Shown here: piece after piece, positions 15,401-24,924 of the stretch | Position numbering within the stretch: the first letter of the stretch is position 1 | Layout: the number at the start of each line of letters is the position of its first letter | DNA from: an uncultured Saprospiraceae bacterium | GTDB taxonomy: Bacteria > Bacteroidota > Bacteroidia > Chitinophagales > Saprospiraceae | Assembly (NCBI GenBank): GCA_937967625.1 | Contig: CALCJP010000160.1 | Location: forward strand, 1-35,681 | Direction of reading: 5' to 3' | Length of the DNA stretch: 35,681 nt | Made by a program: the position numbers and the translations under genes | Notes under the pieces: generated by a model | What the model saw: only the letters and a program-made list of their open reading frames with translations | Told to the model about the DNA's origin: nothing | Database searches by the model: none

Positions 15401-15436
15401 CCGCTTTCGCGAAATAAGCATATTTCGCGAAAGCGG
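15401..15436 (-). terminator. Perfect palindromic terminator of the ABC-F gene
   Basis: CCGCTTTCGCGAAAT and ATTTCGCGAAAGCGG make a perfect 15-bp stem with a 6-base loop, 28 bases past the ABC-F stop. On the minus strand ATTTTTATTT follows. It consists of two copies of the dispersed decamer TTTCGCGAAA facing each other. Confidence 0.75.
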
Positions 15437-15464
15437 AAAAGTAATCATAACCAAAAACACTAAT

Positions 15465-17099
<1,635 letters not shown>

Positions 17100-17111
17100 T
17101 CAAATTTTGCG

Positions 17112-17119
17112 CAAAAGTA
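17112..17119 (-). promoter_or_regulatory. -7 promoter element for the ABC-F gene
   Basis: The minus strand reads TACTTTTG, an exact TAnnTTTG match ending 15 bases before the start codon, implying a leader of about ten bases. Confidence 0.5.
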
Positions 17120-17175
17120 CTATTAGTCTTTTGTTTGGCGCATTTGTGGGGGGAAATAGTTTTTTGTTAACTTAT

Positions 17176-17413
17176 TAATTGTTTCGCTACTTCGTAGCTG
17201 ATTGTTGTGGCTTCGCCACTGATTGTTTCGCCTTCGGCTGATTGTTTGATTGTTTTTTTCTCGCTTTCGCGAAATGAGGCTATTTCCCGAAAGGGAAAAG
17301 CAATCAAACAGGGGCGAAGCCAAAACAATCAGCCGCAAAGCGGCGAAACAATCAGCGAAGCGAAACAATCCTTCGCCGTAGGCGGAACAACAATCAGCGA
17401 CAAAGTCGCAAAC
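17176..17413. repeat. Inverted tandem array with mini-hairpin spacers around a central palindrome
   Basis: The left arm repeats GCTGATTGTTTCGCC-like units whose variable parts are tiny hairpins (GCTACTTCGTAGC, GGCTTCGCC, GCCTTCGGC). The centre is CGCTTTCGCGAAATGAGGC and CCCGAAAGGG (17262-17296). The right arm repeats GGCGAAACAATCAGC units in reverse orientation, again with mini-hairpins (GCCGCAAAGCGGC). No ORF in the 432-base gap looks real. Confidence 0.9.
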
Positions 17414-17528
17414 AAACCCTACCTTCACTACCCAATTCAACGCTTCGTTTGTTTCTGCTTACCGCAAGATCAAGAGTACAAGCCGACAGAGTTTAGAATG
17501 ATTTATTCATTAAAACCTGACTTGTACT

Positions 17529-19088
17529 ATGGAAGAAAATCTCTATGTGGTCGAATCTAAAAAGCCATTTGGCGAAAGCCTCATCTGGAAACTCAATCGC
17601 GAATTTTATCAGGAAGAAGGGATTCATGCATGGAGCACCGGAGAAGTGCCTCATCACCTGACGAGCAATTCCAATGTCGGAAAAACTTATGCGCATTTAA
17701 TCTTTGGCTTCCTCAAGGACTTAGCGCAAAAGGGGCAAATGTCCCGCGTTTATTTTCTCGAATTGGGTGCCGGGCATGGGCGATTAGCATTTCATGTTTT
17801 GCGACATTTAGGAAGATTGATCAAAGAGATTCAGTTGGATTTGCCGCCTTATTGCTATATCCTAAGCGACATCGTGGAGGAGAATTTGACCTTCTTTGAA
17901 GAACATCCGCAGCTCCAAACCTATTATGATTCAGGGCAGTTGGATGTGGCATATTTTGATGCCGTAGCGGGCAAAGAATTGTCGTTACGGAAATCGGGTT
18001 TGAAGATTTTGCCAGAGCAATTAGACCAACCTATCATTGCGATTGGCAATTATTTTTTTGATTCGATTCCGACTGATGTGTTCCATTATGACCACATGCA
18101 AATCTCCACTTGTGAGGTTTCCATTGAGTCCACAGAACCCCCTTCCGGAAAATCCGCAAGAGAACTATTCAAGACCTCAAATTTGAAAATCCACAAAACG
18201 GTAATGGAAAAACCGTTTTATGAAGAAGCGGCGTTGAATGAGATTTTGGAGGCGTATCGCTCTACGCTGATGACTACCCACGTGTTCTTCCCAAAAATCG
18301 GAATAGAGTGTCTGAAAAACATCCGCAAGTTCTCCAAAAAAGGAATGCTACTCCTCTCAATGGACAAAGGCTCGCACGAATTGCATGATCTCGAAAACGC
18401 CAAAGAACCTGACATGGTGTCGCATGGCAGCATTTCGTTTTGGGTCAATTTTCATGCGTTGGGGGAGTATTGTAAGAAGACAGGCGGTAAGGCGATTTTT
18501 CCAAAATACTCGACTTATCATCTTGATTTGGCGTGCCTACTCTTTTTGCCGGAAGGCGAATCTTATACCGAAACCCAATTTGCCTACAACCTATTTGTCA
18601 ACGAATTCGGACCAGAAGATCTGACCTTGATGAAGAAGTTTTATTACAGCCACATCCGCAGTTTACGCTTACGCGAAATCGTCGGTTTGCTGCGCGTGAA
18701 TGGCTATGATTCTCAAATTTTTTCCAACGTATTGCCACGAGTCAAACAAGTGATTCAACAGATTACTTTTAACGAACGGAAGTTTTTGGGGCAAGCGATG
18801 CATGAGGTGTACAACACCTATTTCCACATCAACGAAAAGGAAGATTTAGCTTTTGAGATTGGCGGCATTTATTACGCGCTTGGGTTTTATCAAGAAGCAT
18901 TAGATTTCTTCGACCGCTCGGTCAAGCAATATGGTCAGACCCCTGATGAGTATTATAATCGGGCACTTTGTCATTATCAGTTGCGACAGGATGAGTTGTT
19001 TTCTAAAACACTGAAAGAGGCGAAAACTGCCTATCCGGGTTATGAGCAATTTGGGCATTTGGATAAGTTGGATTTGGGGGCGAAGTGA
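17529..19088 (+). CDS. MidA-like SAM-dependent methyltransferase with C-terminal TPR
   Basis: The 519-residue protein has a SAM-binding motif I, VYFLELGAGHGRLAFHVL near residue 72. A second motif, PPYCYILSDIVEENLTF, lies near 115, and IIAIGNYFFDSIPTDVF near 175 resembles the GNEFFDALP segment of MidA/NDUFAF7-type arginine methyltransferases. The middle part (220-430) is less conserved. The last 80 residues contain TPR motifs (GGIYYALGFYQEALDFFDRS, EYYNRALCHYQLRQDEL). A protein arginine or other methyl acceptor is possible but unproven. It is cytoplasmic, with no signal peptide. The 5' flank is the 17.2-kb inverted array; the 3' flank is another one. Confidence 0.75.
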   Translation: MEENLYVVESKKPFGESLIWKLNREFYQEEGIHAWSTGEVPHHLTSNSNVGKTYAHLIFGFLKDLAQKGQMSRVYFLELGAGHGRLAFHVLRHLGRLIKEIQLDLPPYCYILSDIVEENLTFFEEHPQLQTYYDSGQLDVAYFDAVAGKELSLRKSGLKILPEQLDQPIIAIGNYFFDSIPTDVFHYDHMQISTCEVSIESTEPPSGKSARELFKTSNLKIHKTVMEKPFYEEAALNEILEAYRSTLMTTHVFFPKIGIECLKNIRKFSKKGMLLLSMDKGSHELHDLENAKEPDMVSHGSISFWVNFHALGEYCKKTGGKAIFPKYSTYHLDLACLLFLPEGESYTETQFAYNLFVNEFGPEDLTLMKKFYYSHIRSLRLREIVGLLRVNGYDSQIFSNVLPRVKQVIQQITFNERKFLGQAMHEVYNTYFHINEKEDLAFEIGGIYYALGFYQEALDFFDRSVKQYGQTPDEYYNRALCHYQLRQDELFSKTLKEAKTAYPGYEQFGHLDKLDLGAK

Positions 19089-19111
19089 TTTTTTTATTAA
19101 GGTTGATTTTT

Positions 19112-19245
19112 CGCTTTCGCGAAATGAGTGCCTCTGTGTAACTCCGTGGTTCTCAGTGTAACTCTGTGTAATAACCTATCATGATAGAATTGTTACACAG
19201 AGATTCACAGAGGAGACACAGAGTTTCGCAGAGGTAATAAAATTG
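19112..19245. repeat. Palindrome plus inverted CTCTGTGTAACT tandem array
   Basis: CGCTTTCGCGAAATGAG is followed by a left arm of CTCTGTGTAACTCCGTGGTT-like units (19131-19175). After a short centre (CTATCATGATAG), the same units return inverted: TTACACAGAGATTCACAGAG and so on to 19235. It fills the gap between two convergent genes. Confidence 0.88.
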
Positions 19246-19270
19246 CATATTTAGCAAAAGCGAAAATAAT

Positions 19271-19996
19271 CTATTTCTCCGCCTGATAAATCGTAGAAAT
19301 CCCCCCCGCCTGCGGCAACACCCTCACTTTCTGATACCCCACCTTTTCAAAGATCACTTTTAATTTTTGCCCGTAAGGGAAATCACGAGCCGATTCGGAA
19401 AGGTAGGCATAAGCCTTTTTATCTGTGGAAAACAGCCTGCCGATCAGCGGCAACATGAATTTGGTATGAATCATATAGCCCTGCCGCAAGAAGAAATTGT
19501 CAGGAATGGAAGTTTCTAAAACGACCAACATGCCTTTCGGCGAAAGGACACGCAAAATCTCAGAAAGCCCCTTTTCCAAATCTTCAAAATTTCTGATGCC
19601 GTAGGTGACCGTCACCACATCGAGGCTGCCATCTTCGAAAGGAAGATGTTCGGCGTCGCCCAATTTGTATTCGATGACTTCTTGGAGATTTTTCTTTTCG
19701 GTTTTTTGTTTGGCGACTTCGAGCATGCCGGAGGAGATATCGAGTCCGACGATTTTTTTGGCGTCCGTATTCGCGTATAAAATTGCCATATCGCCCGTGC
19801 CGGTGGCGATGTCGAGGATGGTTTTGGGTTTTTGCTCTTCTACTATTTTAAACACATTTTTGCGCCAGCCAATGTCCATTCCGAAAGTGATGACGCGATT
19901 GAGCGTATCGTAATTGCCCGAAATGTTATCAAACATCTCGGTGACTTGCTCTTTCTTTCCTGCCTCGGTGTCTTTATACGGTTTGACTTGACTCAT
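19271..19996 (-). CDS. ubiE/menG: Demethylmenaquinone methyltransferase MenG/UbiE
   Basis: A class I SAM-dependent methyltransferase of the UbiE/COQ5 family, which makes the last C-methylation of menaquinone at the inner face of the membrane. Motifs in order: MFDNISGNYDTLNRVITFGM (the UbiE entry motif), TILDIATGTGDMAI (SAM motif I), LDVVTVTYGIRNFEDLEKGL, and PKGMLVVLETSIP. The track ORF begins at 20017, but a -7 box overlies that start, so MSQVKPYKDTEAG (ATG 19996) is preferred, giving 241 aa, the normal family length. Menaquinone is the usual Bacteroidota quinone. The gene is alone, convergent with the MidA-like gene, and ends at an inverted array. Confidence 0.93.
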   Translation of the reverse strand: MSQVKPYKDTEAGKKEQVTEMFDNISGNYDTLNRVITFGMDIGWRKNVFKIVEEQKPKTILDIATGTGDMAILYANTDAKKIVGLDISSGMLEVAKQKTEKKNLQEVIEYKLGDAEHLPFEDGSLDVVTVTYGIRNFEDLEKGLSEILRVLSPKGMLVVLETSIPDNFFLRQGYMIHTKFMLPLIGRLFSTDKKAYAYLSESARDFPYGQKLKVIFEKVGYQKVRVLPQAGGISTIYQAEK

Positions 19997-20014
19997 CTGT
20001 TTTACTTTAGTGCG

Positions 20015-20022
20015 CAAAGCTA
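20015..20022 (-). promoter_or_regulatory. -7 promoter element for menG
   Basis: The minus strand reads TAGCTTTG (exact TAnnTTTG). It overlaps the first Met codon of the track ORF and so supports the ATG at 19996 with a leader of roughly 10-15 bases. Confidence 0.55.
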
Positions 20023-20114
20023 TGATTACGCTTCCATATCAGACAATGGATCGGGGTAAATGTTTAGCCGAAAGGCGAAAAAAATAAAAGATCAGAAGGG
20101 CTCCTTTTTCAATT

Positions 20115-20463
20115 TCAAAAGCTATAATTATACCCCACTAAAACAGAAAAAGCCGTCCCCTTCAATTGCTCCTCTCCCACATCCACAGCGCCATAATGAA
20201 TGCGTCCTTGAAAATCAATCGTTGATTTATTGAAACTCAAAATATCAAATCCAACTGCCGCTGTCGCGGAATATCCCTAATTGAAATTGCGCTCCTCAGC
20301 AGTTTGGATATCATAAAAAGCAGGAGCGTCCATGCCCATTCCGACGCCAGCCAACACCCAAGTTCGTTTTTGTATCCAAATATTGGGCAGAGAGCAAAAT
20401 GGCTTCAAAACCTCTATCGCGATTGCGTTCTGCATTCTCAAAGTTGGCTAACATCAATGCTTA
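20115..20463 (-). pseudogene. Truncated, frameshifted outer-membrane barrel gene
   Basis: Reading the minus strand from 20463 gives a coding-like stretch (NFENAERNRDRGFEAILLSA...YLDTKTNLG). Near 20360 the sense moves by one base to VGMGMDAPAFYDIQ, meets a TAG at 20279-20277, and continues in that frame as GYSATAAVGFDILSF. It ends ...TAFSVLVGYNYSF at TGA 20115-20117. The alternating strands and a terminal Phe are typical of the end of an outer-membrane beta-barrel. With one frameshift, one stop and no signal peptide, it is a decayed 3' fragment. It begins at the stop of the DinB-fold gene (overlapping as TGATG). The remaining 97 bases to menG show nothing. Confidence 0.7.
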
Positions 20464-21032
20464 GTGTGCCCCATAAAAACATTCACATTCGAATCGATGG
20501 GATTGCCTGCCGAACGGCGATAGGAAACCACCTGCCCCGTGTGCCACAACGCATCTGCAATTGGTCCATTGAATATATGCCAAAATGGAAAATCAGATTG
20601 TTTCTCTCTTCTCTCAAAAATGACTTTTAGGTTGGCAACCTCTGCCTCCGATTTGCCCAACATCAGTTCACTCGCCTTTTTTAAATTCTTTAAAGTCCCC
20701 TTTCGGAAATCTTCAAACGTAAGGTTTTCAAAATCCGAGGGGCGTATGTTCGGTTCGTTTTTAGCAGCATTTAGTATCACCTCCGAAAGTCCATAAATAT
20801 GCTCCAAGGTATGTTCCGTATCTCTTCCTTCTGGCGATGGTTTGTATTTCAAATCCTTTTCAGTAAGCCCCTCCGTTGCCCAATAATAGCGATAGCCCAA
20901 GCCATCTATCATGCGGGCGACGACATTGCCCGTTGAGTAATCTTCTGGGTAATCAGGGATGGAGTGGTATGGGAGTTGGGCGCAAGATGAAGTCATGATG
21001 GTGATTGAAAATAGAAGTGGAAGTAGTCGCAT
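20454..21032 (-). CDS. DinB-fold lipoprotein
   Basis: The 192-residue product has a lipoprotein signal ending ITIMTSSCAQ (Cys17). The mature part reads as a DinB/YfiT-like four-helix bundle: VVARMIDGLGYRYYWATEGL, then TEHTLEHIYGLSEVI, and a final WHIFNGPIADALWHTGQVV. His residues in TLEHIYGL, in FWHIFN and in LWHTGQ are in the places where DinB proteins bind a divalent metal. DinB proteins are usually cytoplasmic thiol or transferase-related enzymes; an exported lipid-anchored one is less common but known in Bacteroidota. It is followed at once by the broken barrel fragment. Confidence 0.75.
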   Translation of the reverse strand: MRLLPLLFSITIMTSSCAQLPYHSIPDYPEDYSTGNVVARMIDGLGYRYYWATEGLTEKDLKYKPSPEGRDTEHTLEHIYGLSEVILNAAKNEPNIRPSDFENLTFEDFRKGTLKNLKKASELMLGKSEAEVANLKVIFERREKQSDFPFWHIFNGPIADALWHTGQVVSYRRSAGNPIDSNVNVFMGHTKH

Positions 21033-21088
21033 GAAATTAGATTTTTTGTAAAGGTAAAATAAAGATCAAATTCAAAACTCAAACCTGA

Positions 21089-21305
21089 GTACAGGACAAA
21101 ACATAGGTTTACTAAACTTCGCTCCCGATTAAAATACGGGACAAGCCTTCGCTAAATGCACTGATTTAAATAATTCTATTCGCGAGTTTTTAAAAATTAA
21201 GTTTAGTAAACCTCTCATTTCACTTTTGTCCTGTACTTAGAACTCAAACTCAACTCAAAGATCAAACTCAAATTCATTGAGTTTTTGAGTTTGAAGTTGA
21301 GGTTA
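21089..21305. repeat. Long nested inverted repeat enclosing a composite palindrome, plus AACTCAA array
   Basis: GTACAGGACAAAA (21089-21101) and AGGTTTACTAAACTT (21105-21119) are both perfectly inverted at 21199-21213 and 21224-21236. Between the arms lies CTCCCGATTAAAATACGGGACAAG followed by a decayed CTTTCGC-type palindrome. AACTCAAACTCAACTCAA units and their inverse TTGAGTTTTTGAGTTTGAAG follow to 21305. No gene is seen from 21033 to 21404. Confidence 0.9.
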
Positions 21306-21404
21306 ACGGTTCAATTAAGATCAATCGCCCTTTCGGGCAATATCCCAAAATGAATCAACAGTCGATGAAATCACCGCTGGTTGTCCCGAACTTGGTTAGA
21401 AAGG

Positions 21405-21436
21405 CAAAAAAAACAGGCGCTCAAAAGAACGCCTGC
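21405..21436 (-). terminator. Strong terminator for the small lipoprotein gene
   Basis: On the minus strand GCAGGCG...CGCCTG forms a 6-7 bp GC-rich stem with a 10-base loop and is followed by TTTTTTTT. It is 40 bases past the 35-codon ORF and serves no other gene on this strand. Confidence 0.85.
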
Positions 21437-21475
21437 AAAAAATATATTTAGGTATTAGACAAAATTTCTATTTAA

Positions 21476-21583
21476 TTATTCTGAATCTGAATAGACAGTC
21501 GGCGCTCCAAATTCTTCATTCTGACATGAAGAAGCCATGAATACACACAAAACATCAGATAACAAATATTTTAAAAAATCCAT
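21476..21583 (-). CDS. Small lipoprotein (35 aa), not in the ORF track
   Basis: ATG 21583 opens a 35-codon ORF beginning MDFLKYLLSDVLCVFMASSC. The hydrophobic stretch ends in MASSC, an acceptable lipobox, so the mature peptide would be only 16 residues (CQNEEFGAPTVYSDSE). Support comes from context: an exact -7 box lies 39 bases upstream, and a strong hairpin plus T-run lies 40 bases after the stop, with nothing else on this strand to terminate. It is divergent from the susC gene. It could also be the degenerated start of a longer lipoprotein. No family is recognised. Confidence 0.5.
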   Translation of the reverse strand: MDFLKYLLSDVLCVFMASSCQNEEFGAPTVYSDSE

Positions 21584-21621
21584 AACTCTTTTGAATTAAA
21601 AACTGAATTTATTCCAGCACC

Positions 21622-21629
21622 CAAAATTA
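21622..21629 (-). promoter_or_regulatory. -7 promoter element for the small lipoprotein gene
   Basis: The minus strand reads TAATTTTG (exact TAnnTTTG). No -33 box at the normal spacing was found. Confidence 0.4.
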
Positions 21630-21832
21630 ATAATTGCCAAACAATAATTCCTCCGAATTAATTAATTTTTGTTAACGCATAGACATTTTTCGTAATGCCA
21701 CGACCTCACAGGCTGCGAATTGATTGGTTTATGCGTTATTTCGATTCCATTCCATGAACTTACCTTTATATTTAGCGCATTTTCCGTCAAGGAAAAAAAA
21801 CAAAAATCATTTCTCACTAAAAACTCATTAAT

Positions 21833-24817
21833 ATGGTTAAACAGAAAACACTCTATGTGCTGTTGGCTTTCTTATTTGTAGGAACGACAGCTTTTTCTCA
21901 GTTTACACTAAACGGTACCATCAACGACGCCAACGGCGAACCGTTGATCGGAGCCACCATCCTTGAAAAAGGAACACCCAATGGAACTGTCGCTGACATC
22001 GATGGTAACTATTCTCTCAATGTCACCAAAAACGACGCAGTGTTGGTCATCAACTACACTGGCTATGCTGAGATGCTGCAAACCGTCAACTCAAGCATGA
22101 AATCGCTCGACATCGTCATGGAATCCTCTGCGACAGCACTTGACGAAGTAGTCGTCACGGGTCTGGCATCTTCTGTAAAGCGATCCAACTTGGCCAATGC
22201 CGTCGCATCAATCGACGCGAAGGAGCTAACCGGTGTGACTTCACAATCTACGATGGATGGAGCACTTTACGGAAAATTTAGCGGTGCCGACATTCGTGCC
22301 AACTCAGGAGCGCCCGGTGGTGGATTCTCAATCAGATTGCGTGGGGTAACTTCTGTTTCTCTAAATCAACAACCGGTCTATATCGTTGATGGAGTTTATA
22401 TGGACAACTCCACGATTTCTCTCGGAACAGACATCGTAACTTCCGCAGCAGGTGGAGGAAACACTGCAACCAATCAGGATGACGCATCAAACCGTATCGC
22501 AGATTTAATTCCTGAAGACATCGAGTCTATCGAAATTTTGAAAGGAGCGTCCGCGGCGGCTATCTACGGTGTAGGTGGAGCAGGAGGTGTGGTTTTAATT
22601 ACCACCAAGCGCGGAAAGTTTAATCAAGACTTACGAGTCAATTTCGCTCAGACCATTGGTACTAACCAATCTACTCGCCTTTTGGGAGATAGAGGTTGGG
22701 ATAGAGCTAAGGTAGCGGATGTGTTTGGAGAAGATGAAGCAGCTCGTTTTGATGCCAACGGAACCAACGACTACGAAAAAGAAGTCTTCGGAAATAGTGT
22801 TTTAAATGCCATTTCTGCCCTTTCTGTTTATGGAGGTAGCGAAACCACGAAATATTATGTAAGTGGTACTTGGAGAAATCAAGATGGTTTTGTTCCAGGA
22901 ACCGGCTACACTAAGTCTTCTGTAAGAGCAAACATTTCCAACAAATTATCTAAAAAATTGAACCTTGACATCACTTCTTCTTATGTAAGATCAAGTGCAG
23001 ACAGAGGGCTTTTCAATAACTCAAATGCAAACACAACAGTTGGTTACGCTATGGCATTTACGCGACCTTGGGATGACCTTTTCGCTGACGAAAATGGTAA
23101 CTTCCCAGCCAACCCTCGTGTAGGTTCCAACGTGGTGGAAACTGTAAATACGATTACCAACAACGAAAACCTAAGCCGTTTCTTTGGTAGCATGAGATTG
23201 ACTTACACTTTGATGCAAACTGACAATCAAGTATTGAAAGCAGGCATCGAGGGTGGTTTGGACAACTACACCATGAAAGTAAGAGGTATCTTCCCTCAGC
23301 AACTTTCTTTCTTTAGAGACCCGACTTCTTTGGGTGGTGTTTCTATTGCTGGTTTTGGTTTGAGCCGCAGAACGAATTTTTCTGCTTTCGCAGTACATGA
23401 CTACTACACGGATGATTTGAATTTGACGACTCAGGCAGGTGTAATCCAATTGGATCAAGACCTTGATAATGTAACCACGATTGCTTCGGGTCTTAATGGT
23501 TCTCAAACCAACGTGGATCAAGCAGCCAACCTTTCTACAGGTCAAAACATCGTCAGAAGTCAAATCAAAGGTTTCTTCGCACAAGAAGAAGTTAACTGGG
23601 CTGATAAATTAATCCTAACCTTAGGAATCAGAGGAGACAAGTCTTCTAATAATGGAGACCCAAACAAAATCTTCTGGAATCCTAAAGCAAGTTTAGCTTT
23701 CAATGTCCACGAATTCACAGATTTGGGAGGAACGATTTCTCAATTGAAGCCACGGGTAGCATTCGGACGTTCGGCACGTTTTGCTGGATTTAATGACCGA
23801 TTCAACTCATTGGATGGTTCGTTGATTGAAGGCAATGCAGGTTTGGTAACTTCTTCTTTAAGAGGTAACCCGGACGTAGCTCCTGAAACTCAAACGGAAT
23901 TAGAATTTGGTCTTGATTTAGGTTTCTTGAAAAATAGAATCTTATTGACCACTTCTTTCTACAACAAAACAATTGATGACCTATTGCTAAGAGCACAAGT
24001 ACCTGCATCTACTGGATTCACCAATCAAGTAGTTAATGCTGGACAATTAGTAAATAGAGGTATTGAATTAGGATTAGAAGCAGAAGTGGTTCGTTCAGGC
24101 GATCTTTCTTGGGCAGTTGGATTCAACTGGTGGAGAAACCGCTCTGAGGTTACTCGCTTAGATATTCCTGCTTTCAACACTGGAGGTTTCGCGGCGTTCT
24201 TGGGTCAGGGAAGAATTCAAGAAGGACAAAGTGCCACTCAACTGGGTGGTTCAATCGACCCCTCTCTGTGTGATAATGGCGACTGCTCCAACGTAGATCC
24301 AGAAGGTGATGGATTCATGACCTTTGGAGATATGGAAGCAGACTTCAACCTCTCTTGGGTCAATAGTATCGCTTGGAAAGGATTGGAAGTAAACTGGCTG
24401 TTCCACTGGAAACAAGGTGGTGACGGTATCAACCTTTCTACCCTACTCTACGACCTTGGGTCAGTAACTTGGGATTATGACGACACCAATCTTGACCCAA
24501 GTGGTCAGCTTTCAAACGGAGATTTCCGTCTTGCTGCTTTGGGTACGCACCCAGGTGTTTATATCGAAGATGCAGGCTACATGCGTTTGAGAGAGTTAGG
24601 TGTTTACTATACCGTTCCATCTAAATCATGGAGCAATGACTTGATCAGAAATATGAAAATCGGATTTTCTGGAAGAAACCTAATCAATATTTTTGACTAC
24701 AATAGTTATGATCCTGAAGTATCTAACTTCGGTAACAATGTCTTGATTAACTCTGTGGAGGTTACCCCTTACCCATCGGCAAGGACTATGAACTTCCACT
24801 TGAACCTTACTTTCTAA
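21833..24817 (+). CDS. SusC/RagA-family TonB-dependent outer-membrane transporter
   Basis: The 994-residue protein has a signal peptide (LYVLLAFLFVGTTAFSQ), then a carboxypeptidase-like regulatory domain (FTLNGTINDANGEPLIGATI). A TonB-box-like segment, ALDEVVVTGL, is near residue 103. The plug domain contains FSIRLRGVTSVSLNQQPVYI and IPEDIESIEILKGASAAAIYG. The barrel follows and ends in TMNFHLNLTF, with the terminal Phe needed for outer-membrane insertion. With the SusD-like lipoprotein it should import an oligosaccharide, peptide or similar polymer fragment, powered by TonB. No glycoside hydrolase or dedicated regulator is adjacent, so the ligand is unknown. A TACCTTTA box at 21762 may be its -7. 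The length is usual. Confidence 0.97.
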   Translation: MVKQKTLYVLLAFLFVGTTAFSQFTLNGTINDANGEPLIGATILEKGTPNGTVADIDGNYSLNVTKNDAVLVINYTGYAEMLQTVNSSMKSLDIVMESSATALDEVVVTGLASSVKRSNLANAVASIDAKELTGVTSQSTMDGALYGKFSGADIRANSGAPGGGFSIRLRGVTSVSLNQQPVYIVDGVYMDNSTISLGTDIVTSAAGGGNTATNQDDASNRIADLIPEDIESIEILKGASAAAIYGVGGAGGVVLITTKRGKFNQDLRVNFAQTIGTNQSTRLLGDRGWDRAKVADVFGEDEAARFDANGTNDYEKEVFGNSVLNAISALSVYGGSETTKYYVSGTWRNQDGFVPGTGYTKSSVRANISNKLSKKLNLDITSSYVRSSADRGLFNNSNANTTVGYAMAFTRPWDDLFADENGNFPANPRVGSNVVETVNTITNNENLSRFFGSMRLTYTLMQTDNQVLKAGIEGGLDNYTMKVRGIFPQQLSFFRDPTSLGGVSIAGFGLSRRTNFSAFAVHDYYTDDLNLTTQAGVIQLDQDLDNVTTIASGLNGSQTNVDQAANLSTGQNIVRSQIKGFFAQEEVNWADKLILTLGIRGDKSSNNGDPNKIFWNPKASLAFNVHEFTDLGGTISQLKPRVAFGRSARFAGFNDRFNSLDGSLIEGNAGLVTSSLRGNPDVAPETQTELEFGLDLGFLKNRILLTTSFYNKTIDDLLLRAQVPASTGFTNQVVNAGQLVNRGIELGLEAEVVRSGDLSWAVGFNWWRNRSEVTRLDIPAFNTGGFAAFLGQGRIQEGQSATQLGGSIDPSLCDNGDCSNVDPEGDGFMTFGDMEADFNLSWVNSIAWKGLEVNWLFHWKQGGDGINLSTLLYDLGSVTWDYDDTNLDPSGQLSNGDFRLAALGTHPGVYIEDAGYMRLRELGVYYTVPSKSWSNDLIRNMKIGFSGRNLINIFDYNSYDPEVSNFGNNVLINSVEVTPYPSARTMNFHLNLTF

Positions 24818-24828
24818 TTTTCTTTTTT

Positions 24829-24887
24829 CGCTTTCGCGAAATGAGATTCCCGATACATCGGGACAAGTGATTTCCCGAAAGGGAAAA
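24829..24887. repeat. Composite palindromic element between susC and susD
   Basis: CGCTTTCGCGAAATGAG, ATTCCCGATACATCGGGACAAG and TTTCCCGAAAGGGAAA follow one another within the 107-base gap. They could form hairpins that tune expression of the downstream lipoprotein, a possibility only. Confidence 0.8.
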
Positions 24888-24924
24888 AAATCAATCAATA
24901 CATTTAATACAACATAAATTAATT

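Noticed and set aside
23171-23584. 137-aa minus-strand ORF inside susC
   Set aside because: Antisense shadow of the SusC barrel region; composition is not protein-like.
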